Shown piece by piece: positions 28,101-35,692 of a stretch of DNA of 64,000 nt (within the stretch, counting starts at the first letter, position 1; each line of letters opens with the position of its first letter). Source of the DNA: Candidatus Schekmanbacteria bacterium (lineage in GTDB: Bacteria; CSSED10-310; JACPHN01); contig JACPHN010000061.1 of the NCBI GenBank assembly GCA_016188575.1, positions 70,080-134,079 on the forward strand. The letters are read 5' to 3'. Position numbers and translations under genes: made by a program. Under the pieces are notes generated by a model, which had not been told where the DNA came from, did no database searches, and saw only the letters and a list, made by a program, of their open reading frames with translations.

Positions 28101-29713
28101 TCCCGCGCCCGCCCCGCCCGGCGCAAAGCAATGACGGCACGGGCCGCCATCATGGGCGTCACGGCGCGCGCTGCAGGCGCAGTCCGTGGTGGCAGCGGTG
28201 GCGGGCAGGTTCCGGCGCTTTGCGGCCCTCCGCTGCTGAGCGCGGCGCGGACTTCGATGAAGAGCAGGTCCACAGCTCCCAGCAACGACGCCTCCTCCAC
28301 CCCCTCCAACCGCCCGGCCGGCGGTTCAGCGCATTCCACCAAGACGACTGCAGGGGCTTCGGTCGCACTCGGTTCGAGTAGCGCTGCCGTGACCCGCAGC
28401 GCTTCGCCCGGGTCGGTCAGGCGAATGCGGCGTGGCTCGGCACCAAGCACGAGCACGCCAAGCGCCGCGGCGCCGGCCGCCGCGGCGACCGCAGCGTGCT
28501 CCCCGTGAATCCACACGAGACCCGCGTGGCACATCGTGCTCCGCGGCGTCTGCTCGAAAGCCTCTGCCACCTTACCCCTCCGGTATCGCCGCAAGCACGC
28601 GCCGATACCCGCGCCCGGCGAGCATCCGGGGCAAGCCGCGCCGAGACCAATCCCGCCACCGCCGGCATGCTCGCGAAACCAGCGCCCCAGCGGCAGCACC
28701 GCCGCCGGTTCGCGCTCGCGCTCGCGCTCGCGGCCGCGCGCGATCTCGGTCGCGATCCACCCGGAGAGCCAGGCGAGGCTCGCATCGCCGGGATGGATCG
28801 CACCAGCGAGGCGTTGCAAGGCGTCCAGAGCCGAGCCTGGACGGTCCGCGACCGCGAAGGAAGCCAGACTCGACGCCCACGTCACCCACCAACCCGGAAG
28901 GCGAGCCGCCGGGTCTGAGGGGCAACTTTCGTCGGTCGCGGCGCCCTGCCCCGGCGCCTGCGACGGAAAGATTGCCGCGTCGCGCGGCGCGTGCACCGGA
29001 AGCGCCAGCTCGAGCAGGCAGACCCCCAAGGAGTACAGGTCTGCCTCGGGTGTCGCCAGCCCGTTGCGCCAATACTCCGGAGGCGCATACCCCACCGTGC
29101 CGATGTGTGCTCTTCCTCGACCGCCGATGGGTCTGCCCAACGGGGCGGCGTGCGAGAGGTCCATCAGCACCACCCGCGTCCCACTAGCGTCGGCTTCTGC
29201 GGCAACGCGAAAGTGGTCCGGACGCAGGTCGCCGTGCGCGTACCGGTGGCGATGCAGGTGGTCAAGCGCAAAGAGCAGCTCGACTACCAGGCGCGCGGCG
29301 AGCGTCTCGTCGAGGTCCTCGACGCGCACGGGAGCACCGAGCAGCTCCTGCACCGTAAACAGGTCGCCGCTCGTGGTCCGACCCGCATCCAGGGCCTCGG
29401 GAAACGCGCGATGGGGGCTTCTGCTCAAGATCAGATGTTCGCGAAGCAGAGCCCGTTCGTGCCGGCGCCGCTCACGGCGATTCTCACCGGCAGCGAGCTT
29501 CACCGCTACGCTTCGCCCGGTCTCCAGGTCCCGCGCCCGTAGCGCTTGTGCAACGCGGCCAGCGCCAAGATTGGCCTCCACGAGATAGCGCGCCGCCAAA
29601 ATTGCGCCCCGATGCGTTTCCCCCGGGCTCGGCGGCAGCGAATCCGCAGTTTCACTCTCCTCGTTTTCTGCCGCGCTGCAAATCCTCAACCTCACGCTGA
29701 AAGGCTTCCGCAT
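25121..29713 (-). CDS. Pseudokinase - helical repeat - GAF - sigma-54 activator (HTH_8)
   Basis: 1530 residues. Residues ~38-320 have a Hanks-kinase fold with VAVKLA, but the catalytic loop is HGDLRPDHF instead of HRDxKxxN and the metal loop is MDLS instead of DFG, so catalysis is unlikely. A TPR-like helical region of ~500 residues follows, then a GAF domain (~1035-1190). The AAA+ sigma-54 activator domain has Walker A GGESGTGKE, the sigma-contact loop GAFTGA and the arginine-finger region REDLFYRL. A Fis-type HTH (RARTADALGVTRQALVKKM) ends it. It should drive -24/-12 promoters in response to a GAF or repeat-sensed ligand or partner. The start overlaps nrdR by about 60 bp and is uncertain. 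Confidence 0.92.
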   Translation of the reverse strand: MRKPFSVRLRICSAAENEESETADSLPPSPGETHRGAILAARYLVEANLGAGRVAQALRARDLETGRSVAVKLAAGENRRERRRHERALLREHLILSRSPHRAFPEALDAGRTTSGDLFTVQELLGAPVRVEDLDETLAARLVVELLFALDHLHRHRYAHGDLRPDHFRVAAEADASGTRVVLMDLSHAAPLGRPIGGRGRAHIGTVGYAPPEYWRNGLATPEADLYSLGVCLLELALPVHAPRDAAIFPSQAPGQGAATDESCPSDPAARLPGWWVTWASSLASFAVADRPGSALDALQRLAGAIHPGDASLAWLSGWIATEIARGREREREREPAAVLPLGRWFREHAGGGGIGLGAACPGCSPGAGIGACLRRYRRGKVAEAFEQTPRSTMCHAGLVWIHGEHAAVAAAAGAAALGVLVLGAEPRRIRLTDPGEALRVTAALLEPSATEAPAVVLVECAEPPAGRLEGVEEASLLGAVDLLFIEVRAALSSGGPQSAGTCPPPLPPRTAPAARAVTPMMAARAVIALRRAGRARDARQRANEAVQRWPELGPVAAETSVRLALDDNDVETARAEYRLLLESRAEARALDSLPVMRLLRLAELGRELHELDSARALLSQAAALAAARAGPTSQLARIATETARCALAGGQPAEALQVIATEWAGRHDAELACPGVVAELLRTEAVALRHLGRGQEAAQRIAAADECLPHRPAYCGQRAAIDNLRALLCYEGGHLAAATAAFSRAITAAGAAAMGRRRDRISHERMRANLAMTLLLRGELAQARAHLETAVRRSFALGDAELQAAVLHNWGLLAHARGNHDDALRRIREAATRWESAGNPYQSCLSRLGYCTVLIAIGDYRAARPRLERLREDAARLGRPQLVAAVAVASAEAALGDGDEIEVVRWTTRAESVLRATLPVNERRLAVVERLRGSASRSLRAARSHFRMSRKWLRSVDSTLEEGLTLMAWAQRELREWCSPARARLLAARAARCLRVSESWKSAQTCEEYCMEIDNRLAGRHLPAARRHLVALVEIGQRINELTSLAELFSVVLDVAITAVGGERGLLLLAIPEQPNSFDIASVRHIDPARVEEATAISSSAVAQILSEGKPLIVRDTAADPAFASRHSVSVYGIQSLLCVPLRLRDRTIGAVYVDILTRERAFEDDDLTFLTSFAQQAALALDNARFRQRLLDENQRLRDEARQDLMFSEIIAASSPMQDLFKTMRRIKDSSTTVFIGGESGTGKELIARALHYNSDRRDGPFVAVALGAVAETIIESELFGHVRGAFTGAHADRVGLALQADKGTLFLDEIADVSPAMQVKILRFLEQREIRPVGSPTTRHVDVRVISATNKDLRTEVDSGRFREDLFYRLYVMPLQAPPLRERRGDVPLLATHFLRKMIKRMGRIIPGFSEEAMRRLEAYHWPGNVRELQNVVERAIHLTDDGEIVSVEQLPSEVRGKTLAVSGFPATDAGGSLQEAMDRFERKAVLETLDRCGWHRARTADALGVTRQALVKKMHRLAISEECDRA

Positions 29714-30119
29714 CCCGGAAGCGCCGATAGACCGAGGCGAACCGGACGTAGGCGACTTCGTCGAGCAGCCGCAATCGCGACATCACGTACTCTCCTATCG
29801 AGCCCGAGGTAAGCTCTCGCGCCTTGCTGGCATGCAGCATCGTTTCGACCTCGTCGACCATCTCCTCCAGCTCGGTAACCGACACCGGTCGCTTTTCGCA
29901 GGCCTTGAGCAGGCCGTCGAGCAGCTTCTGGCGGCTGAACGCTTCCCGGCGTCCATCGGCTTTGATGACGCGGAACAACTCGGGTTCCACCCGTTCATAC
30001 GTGGTGAACCGCCGCCGGCAAGAAAGACACTCCCGGCGGCGGCGGATGCTCTCGCCACCGCGCACCGAGCGCGTATCGATTACCTTGTCCTCGGATCCGT
30101 GGCAGTAGGGGCAGATCAT
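29652..30119 (-). CDS. nrdR: Transcriptional repressor NrdR
   Basis: 155-residue repressor of ribonucleotide reductase genes. An N-terminal zinc ribbon (CPYC and CLSC pairs) is followed by the ATP-cone domain beginning RVIKADGRREAFSRQKLLDGL, which senses ATP/dATP. Length is typical. ATG at 30119 overlaps the ribF stop as ATGA, so it is coupled to ribF. No ribonucleotide reductase gene is in the window. Confidence 0.96.
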   Translation of the reverse strand: MICPYCHGSEDKVIDTRSVRGGESIRRRRECLSCRRRFTTYERVEPELFRVIKADGRREAFSRQKLLDGLLKACEKRPVSVTELEEMVDEVETMLHASKARELTSGSIGEYVMSRLRLLDEVAYVRFASVYRRFRDAEAFQREVEDLQRGRKRGE

Positions 30120-31114
30120 GGTTTGCAGGGCGCGGTGATTGGTTCGACGTTGAACGGATCGAGCAGGCTTCGGATCGTGGGGAGCACCTCGCGCGCCTTG
30201 CCAATATCCGCGGCGATTTGCCGGACGAGCGCCCCTGGGGAGCTGAATCGCTCCTCGCGGCGGAGTAACGACCACAGCTCGATGCCAAGCGCACACCCGT
30301 ACAGGTCGCCTGCCCAATCCAGCAGGTGGGTTTCGACGACGACGCTACTTTCTCCAAACGTCAGATTTCTACCCACATACGTGACGCTGTCCCACCGCTC
30401 CCGCGGCGCCTGCGGCGCACCAATGACCGTGCGCGTCGCGTAGACGCCGTTGGGGACAAGCGGCGGGTAAGACAGCTCCAGGTTGGCGGTCGCGAACCCG
30501 AGCTTGTGACCGCGGCCGTTCCCGCGGACAGTGGTGCCGCACACGATGTAGGGGTGGCCAAGCTGGCTATTGGCGAGCTCGATGGCCCCCTGCGCAAGAG
30601 CCTGACGCACCGCCGTGCTGCGCACCGCCGCCCCGTCCAGGACCAGCTCACCCGCAATCTCGACGTCGACGCCCGCTCTTTTTCCCCAATCCACCAGATG
30701 GTCCGGCCCACCTCCGCGGTTCTTCCCGTACGTGGCGTCCGGACCAATGACAATGTGGCGCGGCGCGATGACACGTCCGACGAGCTCGTCGACGAATTCG
30801 TCGGCTGTATAGGCCGCGAACTGCTCGTCGAATCGCTGAGCAACCATGATGTCAACGCCTGCGGCTTGCGCCAGCGCGATCTTGACCGGCAGCGGCGTGA
30901 TCCGGAACGGCGCCGCGGCGGGATGGAAGAGCTCCTCCGGGTGAGGCTCGAAGGTGAGGAGTAGAGAACGACCCTCCGTCGCGCGACACCAATCTCCGAG
31001 TCGCTTGATAATGAACTGATGCCCGCGGTGCATGCCATCGAAGTTCCCGATGGTCATCCCCACTTGCCGGCGCGGTGCCGGCCGATAGCTTCCCAGAGAA
31101 TGCAGGAGCTCCAT
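30116..31114 (-). CDS. ribF: Bifunctional riboflavin kinase / FAD synthetase
   Basis: 332 residues making FMN and FAD from riboflavin. The N-terminal nucleotidyltransferase domain carries IGNFDGMHRGHQFI and VIGPDATYGKNRGG. The C-terminal riboflavin-kinase domain carries the phosphate-binding GHKLGFATANLEL and a VPNGVYATR segment. Domains and order are normal. Followed by nrdR with a 4-bp overlap and preceded nine bases upstream by the HDOD gene, so the three form one transcription unit. Confidence 0.95.
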   Translation of the reverse strand: MELLHSLGSYRPAPRRQVGMTIGNFDGMHRGHQFIIKRLGDWCRATEGRSLLLTFEPHPEELFHPAAAPFRITPLPVKIALAQAAGVDIMVAQRFDEQFAAYTADEFVDELVGRVIAPRHIVIGPDATYGKNRGGGPDHLVDWGKRAGVDVEIAGELVLDGAAVRSTAVRQALAQGAIELANSQLGHPYIVCGTTVRGNGRGHKLGFATANLELSYPPLVPNGVYATRTVIGAPQAPRERWDSVTYVGRNLTFGESSVVVETHLLDWAGDLYGCALGIELWSLLRREERFSSPGALVRQIAADIGKAREVLPTIRSLLDPFNVEPITAPCKP

Positions 31115-31123
31115 CTGCCGCCG

Positions 31124-32365
31124 TCAGCTCATGGCCCCGAAGAAGCCCACGATGGTTTCCTCGTTGCTCAGCAGCTCGGCGACCACCTCATCCACGTCGT
31201 CTCCCCAGAAACCGAGCTCCCCCAAGGCCACCGGATCCGGGTCAGGCGCGACGGGATCTCCCCATTCGCCGAAACGCGAGCGCATGGCCGCGCAGTCCGC
31301 CACGTGCACAATGTTCGTCAGCAGTGCCTTGCCTCCGCTGCGCGGCTGCGGGCAGTGATGCCAGCGCACAGGCTCCCACGCGAGCTCCGGAAGCCCCCAG
31401 CTACTCACCTGCCAGGCTCCCACTCTGGCGTGATCGACGCCGAGTACCTCCTGCTCCAGGTCCTGAATCGGCCGGTGTTGCTCATGTGCCTTTTCGACCA
31501 GCGCCAGGTATTCGCCGCCGAGCTTGTGAAAGAGCACGGCCTTGCCGATGTCGTGGAAGAGCCCCGCGAGAAAAGCCGATTCTCCGCCGCCGGGCTGGAG
31601 ACGTTCCGCAATCGAGCGAGCGGCAACCGCGGTGGCCACCGAGTGCACCCAGAAGGTACGCATGCTGAACCGGTGCCCCGCCGGCGAGGTGGTGAAGGTC
31701 TCGAAAACGGAAGCTGACAGAATCACGTTGCGGAGCGAAAGCAAGCCCATCAGGAGAATGGCGTGGTTGATGGAATGAACGCGTTGTCCCACGCCGAAAA
31801 AGGCGGAGTTGGCCAGGTTGAGCAGCTTTGCCGCCATGACCTGATCGTGATGCAGGATGTCCTCCACGTCGGCCAGGGTGGTGGTCGGCCGCTCGATGGC
31901 CATGAGCAGGCGAGAGGCGACAATCGGCAACGTGGGAAGCTCGTCCAGGCGCCCGATGATACTTTCGAAACGCGACCGATCGAACGGTGAGGCGTCTCTT
32001 GGGAGCGGCGGCGGTGAAGCGTCTGCCTGAGGCATGTCACGCGGTCCGGGAGCGCGCTCTCGCCGCTCGCGGTAGCGCTCGAGGAAAAAATCCTGAAAAG
32101 CGCATACGAGCAGGAGGATTTCCTCCAAGGCGGCGCCGCGCAGACCCTTGCTTTCCAGCTCTCCGCGGTAGCCAGCGCGCGTCTCGCCAGTCGAATGCTG
32201 GCTCGGGTCCACGCCCAGTCGAGTCGCCCAGGCGCTGAATTCCAGGAGGCAGTCGTGAGCCTCCCGGGCCATTCCTACCGGCAATCGGCCGGCAAGCTGC
32301 TCATGCTCGATGAACTCGCTCGTGAGGTCTCGCATGAGCTGATTGGTGCTCTTGTCGTCTGTCAT
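31124..32365 (-). CDS. HDOD-domain signalling protein
   Basis: 413 residues: an N-terminal helical part of about 145 residues, then an HDOD domain (LPTLPIVASRLLMAIERPTT, HDQVMAAKLLNLANSAFFG, ILLMGLLSLRNVILSASVF, GLFHDIGKAVLF, HARVGAWQVSSWGLP). HDOD proteins are usually non-catalytic relatives of HD phosphohydrolases that regulate c-di-GMP, motility or two-component signalling. The HDIGK motif here retains a metal-ligand HD pair. Promoter-proximal gene of the HDOD-ribF-nrdR unit. Confidence 0.88.
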   Translation of the reverse strand: MTDDKSTNQLMRDLTSEFIEHEQLAGRLPVGMAREAHDCLLEFSAWATRLGVDPSQHSTGETRAGYRGELESKGLRGAALEEILLLVCAFQDFFLERYRERRERAPGPRDMPQADASPPPLPRDASPFDRSRFESIIGRLDELPTLPIVASRLLMAIERPTTTLADVEDILHHDQVMAAKLLNLANSAFFGVGQRVHSINHAILLMGLLSLRNVILSASVFETFTTSPAGHRFSMRTFWVHSVATAVAARSIAERLQPGGGESAFLAGLFHDIGKAVLFHKLGGEYLALVEKAHEQHRPIQDLEQEVLGVDHARVGAWQVSSWGLPELAWEPVRWHHCPQPRSGGKALLTNIVHVADCAAMRSRFGEWGDPVAPDPDPVALGELGFWGDDVDEVVAELLSNEETIVGFFGAMS

Positions 32366-32424
32366 CGGATGGTCGTATGAGGAATCTGGTTTTACATCTA
32401 TACGTACGAGGTTAAATCGGAAAA

Positions 32425-33087
32425 GTGAAGGGTCTGCTTCACTACAGGCTCCCTCCCTCCTGGGTACCGGACGCCTTGGTCCAGTTGGCGGCGGCCCATC
32501 TGGAGCGGAGCGGCCTGGTTATCGCGCCGACGGAGACGTCTTACCTGTTGGGCGCGGGAGCTGACGACTGCACCGCCGTCGACGCGCTCATCGCGCTGAA
32601 GGGGCGAGGACAGGACAAGACGATGAGCATCGCGGTGCTCGACGCTGCGGCGGCTGCCGTGTGGGGTCGTCTGGACCAACGGGCGATGGCGCTCATCGAG
32701 CGATTCTGGCCAGGCCCTTTGACGCTCGTCGTGCCGGCGACCGGCGTGGCGCTTGCCCGTCTACACGCCGCGTGCGTGAGCCCTGCGGGCGCTGTGGCGC
32801 TGCGGTCGCCGCGGGAGCCCTTCCTCGCGGCGCTCCTGAGGCGCTATCGACACCCGCTCACCGCGACGTCCGCGAACCGCTCAGGCGGGCCGGAGCCAAC
32901 GTCAGTTGCCGTGGTCCGCGCGCTGCTTGCCGCGGATGCGACGGGCAGCGCGATGTTTTTCGACGCCGGGGATCTGCGCGCCGGGCTGCCGTCCACCGTG
33001 CTGGATCTCTCGGTCGCCCCAGCAAGAATCTTGCGCTCCGGTCCGATCGGACGCGAGGAGATCGCCCGAATAGCGGAGTGCCAATAG
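32425..33087 (+). CDS. tsaC: Threonylcarbamoyl-AMP synthase (YrdC/Sua5 family)
   Basis: 220-residue single-domain YrdC-type enzyme that makes threonylcarbamoyl-AMP for the t6A37 modification of ANN-decoding tRNAs. The conserved stretches are GLVIAPTETSYLLGA, ALKGRGQDKTMSI, FWPGPLTLVVPA, HPLTATSANRSGGPEPT and STVLDLS. The first codon appears to be GTG at 32425. It lacks the Sua5 C-terminal domain. YciO-type paralogues without proven t6A activity look similar, so the exact role is probable, not certain. Confidence 0.85.
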   Translation: MKGLLHYRLPPSWVPDALVQLAAAHLERSGLVIAPTETSYLLGAGADDCTAVDALIALKGRGQDKTMSIAVLDAAAAAVWGRLDQRAMALIERFWPGPLTLVVPATGVALARLHAACVSPAGAVALRSPREPFLAALLRRYRHPLTATSANRSGGPEPTSVAVVRALLAADATGSAMFFDAGDLRAGLPSTVLDLSVAPARILRSGPIGREEIARIAECQ

Positions 33088-33400
33088 CGATTGGTGGGCG
33101 CCGCCAACTGCGGTTGGCAGCTCCGCGTAGCGCGCTGAGCGGCGGCATCTGCCGGTCTTTCGGGCAACGCCGCAGGGGTTTGGTTGGCCGCGCCACCGCG
33201 AGTTGGCATCGCGCCCCGAAACGGGACTCCGGCGCGGAACCCCGTGCGGCGTCAGGAAACGGCGGCGATCTCACGAATTCGGCCAGTCGAACGGTCCCGT
33301 CCGAAGATGGCCCATGCCTTGCAAGTCTCTTGAGCGTGCGGCGACAAGAAACGAGGCCGCCAGCGCGAATAGATCAACCACTACATCCCAGGAGAACACC
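33088..33400 (+). other. Leader and promoter region of the secreted protein gene
   Basis: A 313-bp gap without coding signal. It has several GC-rich inverted stretches and the sigma-54 promoter at 33308-33323. The distance between that promoter and the preceding gene leaves about 220 bp for an activator-binding enhancer. Confidence 0.6.
33308..33323 (+). promoter_or_regulatory. Sigma-54 promoter of the secreted protein gene
   Basis: TGGCCCATGCCTTGCA: TGGC and TTGCA are perfect and correctly spaced, with one difference from TGGCAC-N5-TTGCA. The predicted start near 33334 gives a 65-nt leader to the ATG at 33401. Confidence 0.75.
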
Positions 33401-34357
33401 ATGAGCACCTCGATGAATGACAACCGGCGCCTCAGCTTGGCCGCTGCCGCCCTGTTCGCCTTCCTTATCCTCATCGCCGCATCCGCCGCGTCTGCGGAGT
33501 GGCCCTTCGTCTACGGCCCCAAGGTCATGGTCAAAACCACCGACGCCGAGACCAACCAACTGTTCAGCGAGAACTTTCAGGTCAACCCGCGGCCGGGCGC
33601 GACGTATCGCCTGGCTCTGCGCAACGGCGATCCCCAGCACGAAAACCCCGTCGATTCCGCCACCGTCTACCTCAATGGCCACGAGGTCGTCACCGCCAGC
33701 GACTTCACCTCGATGCGCTTCGACTTCGAAGTGGACGTCAACCTCAATGACGGCGAGAACAACATCGCGATCACGGTAGCCGGTGCGCAGGGAAGCATCC
33801 TGACCGCGGCGATTCTCGGTCGCGAGCTGGAGCAAGGATTCGTCTGGGGTGGTGTCGCGACCATGCCGTGGATCGGCGTCAACGGTGGTGCCGGCGTGGA
33901 CATCGATGCCCTCGTGCAGCTCAAGGCCAACTCGGTCGCCGGCCCGACCGCAGTGGTCGTGTCCTTCTGGGACAAGGAAGGAAACCGCGTCTTCCGGACT
34001 CGCCCGTTCCTGATGAAGAACCACTCCTCGCTGGGCCTCAACGTCGAGGAAATGATTCAGAACATGGGCGAGGACTATGACGGCAGCCTGGACTACATCC
34101 TGGCCGGCGGCTGGGGCGAGTTCAGCGTCGAGGTCCACTGGATCAGCGTGGCGCCCTCGCGGATCACCGGCTCGGGTACCTGGATCCGCTTCGGTGAAAA
34201 CGGCGTCGGCCTTCACCTGCCGCTCGAGCTCGTGGGCTGGGGCCGCATCGAGTGCGAGCAGTGCACCGCCGAGGATCCGGACGGCCGCCTCTCCGGGCTG
34301 AGCTCCACGACCATCATCGACATGAGCCGCCAGGCGAGCGAGCGCGCCCTGCGCTAG
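33401..34357 (+). CDS. Secreted protein of unknown function
   Basis: 318 residues with a clear signal peptide (LSLAAAALFAFLILIAASAASA, cleavage before EWPF). The mature part opens with WPFVYGPKVMVKTTDAETNQ and contains a region that looks like an immunoglobulin-like beta-sandwich (TVYLNGHEVV, FDFEVDVNLNDGENNIAITV). It has no recognisable catalytic motif and one CEQC pair near the end. ATG at 33401 has AGGAG eight bases before it; an open frame upstream to 33203 includes promoter sequence and is rejected. Monocistronic, with a sigma-54 promoter in front and a 16-bp hairpin behind. Confidence 0.85.
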   Translation: MSTSMNDNRRLSLAAAALFAFLILIAASAASAEWPFVYGPKVMVKTTDAETNQLFSENFQVNPRPGATYRLALRNGDPQHENPVDSATVYLNGHEVVTASDFTSMRFDFEVDVNLNDGENNIAITVAGAQGSILTAAILGRELEQGFVWGGVATMPWIGVNGGAGVDIDALVQLKANSVAGPTAVVVSFWDKEGNRVFRTRPFLMKNHSSLGLNVEEMIQNMGEDYDGSLDYILAGGWGEFSVEVHWISVAPSRITGSGTWIRFGENGVGLHLPLELVGWGRIECEQCTAEDPDGRLSGLSSTTIIDMSRQASERALR

Positions 34358-34364
34358 GTCTGCC

Positions 34365-34404
34365 GGAGCTCAAGGGCGCGGCCCAGGGCGCGCCCTTGAG
34401 CTCC
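34365..34404 (+). terminator. Strong hairpin after the secreted protein gene
   Basis: Perfect 16-bp stem (arms GGAGCTCAAGGGCGCG and its complement) with an 8-nt loop, eight bases after the stop codon. No T-run follows, so it may stabilise the 3' end rather than be a classical intrinsic terminator. It also faces the 3' end of the Uma2 gene. Confidence 0.7.
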
Positions 34405-34514
34405 CTTCGAGATCCGCCGTGGCTCCGCCGCAACTCCCCCGTGGAGTCGCGGCGGAGCTGTTGTTTTTCGCGCGTCGTCCCGAAAGTGCGCCCCGTGACC
34501 CGCTTTCTCGGACC

Positions 34515-35321
34515 TCAATCGACGTCACCCCCCAGGGCGCGCAGACGCTCCGCCAAGCGCTCAGCCCGCTCCCGCTCCCGCGCCGCTTCCTCACCGGCGA
34601 TCTGCGCATGTTCATGCTCGAGCTCCGCCCGTTCATGCTCCCGCTCCGCCCGCTCCCGCTCGACCTCCGCCTGCTCGGCGCCGGTCAGGATGAGCCGCCC
34701 CTCGCTGTCCTGCCACCGCAGCCATTCGCCCGTCAGCCCCTCGAACGTGCCGCGCCAGATCGTCACGCCGAGCCCCACGCCCGGCAGCAGCTCGGGAGGC
34801 ACGCGCCGGTAGGTTTCCGCGCCGCTGACCTCCAAGCATTTCAGTGGCTCGCCCGAAAGGTAGGCCTCGGGGTCGAAGACGATGTAGTAGAGCACCCGCA
34901 TGCGGCAATAGCGCCGTAACTTGACGTCAAGCTCCCCACCCATGCGATTCGAGACGATTTCGATCACCACATCCGGCGGCTTTCCGGCCTCCCAGAGGAA
35001 GTAGCTGCGGTACCTCTTTTCGTGAAGGTGCGGCGGGAGGTGGACGTCCAGGCTCAGCAGAACGTCCGGCACCACGGGCGGCTCGCGGACTGAGGTGAAG
35101 ACTCCGACATTGGCCGTGGCCTGAAACGTGCGACCCGCACCCGGCCCCGGCCAGCTCGCATACAGCGGCTCGGTGAGCAACCGCATCTGCTTCTCGGAAA
35201 AGATGTTGTCCACGGGTACATCATCCTCGGTAACCAGATTGTCGATATCGGGCATATCCTCCGGTCGGAGCACCGGGGGCGCGGCGACGGCCGGCGCGGC
35301 CGCCATGGCGATATCTGCCAT
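34515..35321 (-). CDS. Uma2-family (DUF820) restriction-nuclease-fold protein
   Basis: 268 residues. PDVLLSLDVHLP and PPDVVIEIVSNRMGGELDVK give the PD-(D/E)xK-like core (D...E-I-V-S...K) of the Uma2/DUF820 family, and a long Glu/Arg-rich coiled coil closes the protein (EVERERAEREHERAELEHEH). These proteins are abundant in some phyla, their role is unknown, and many sit near mobile DNA. ATG at 35321 has GAGGAGG; the frame open to 35567 is not supported. Neighbour of the inverted-repeat segment at 35.7-37.3 kb. Confidence 0.82.
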   Translation of the reverse strand: MADIAMAAAPAVAAPPVLRPEDMPDIDNLVTEDDVPVDNIFSEKQMRLLTEPLYASWPGPGAGRTFQATANVGVFTSVREPPVVPDVLLSLDVHLPPHLHEKRYRSYFLWEAGKPPDVVIEIVSNRMGGELDVKLRRYCRMRVLYYIVFDPEAYLSGEPLKCLEVSGAETYRRVPPELLPGVGLGVTIWRGTFEGLTGEWLRWQDSEGRLILTGAEQAEVERERAEREHERAELEHEHAQIAGEEAARERERAERLAERLRALGGDVD

Positions 35322-35654
35322 AAGCTCCACCTCCTCTCGGTGATGCGCGTTTCCGGCTCCGCGATTCACGACCCAAAAGCGCGCCGGCGCGGGCGACCCA
35401 ACCGGTACGGCCACGCCTGTTCCTTTCAGCCTACCGCACCCGCAGCAGGCCGTCAACGCCGTGCATCCTGGGCGTGGCGGCAATGCGCTGCGCGCCCCGA
35501 TAGTGGGCGCCTGGTCGCAATTTGTGACCCATCTATTGCGGTCGCGCGCAGCGGGACCCGGTTCCACAAGGTGAACCCGCGCTCACCGGGCGGCGAGCCG
35601 GTGCACAGCGGCTGCGAATGGTGAGCCAGTATTTTCTCCTCTTGCGGGTAACTG

Positions 35655-35692
35655 TTCACCTCCCGCCGCTTGCGGGGCGAGGCAGGGAGGGG
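35655..35692. repeat. GC-rich palindromic repeat, fourth copy
   Basis: CCTCCCGCCGCTTGCGGGGC core with AGGGAGGGG tail. It codes for the last residues of the oxidoreductase and abuts the 43-bp inverted repeat at 35697. Confidence 0.65.
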
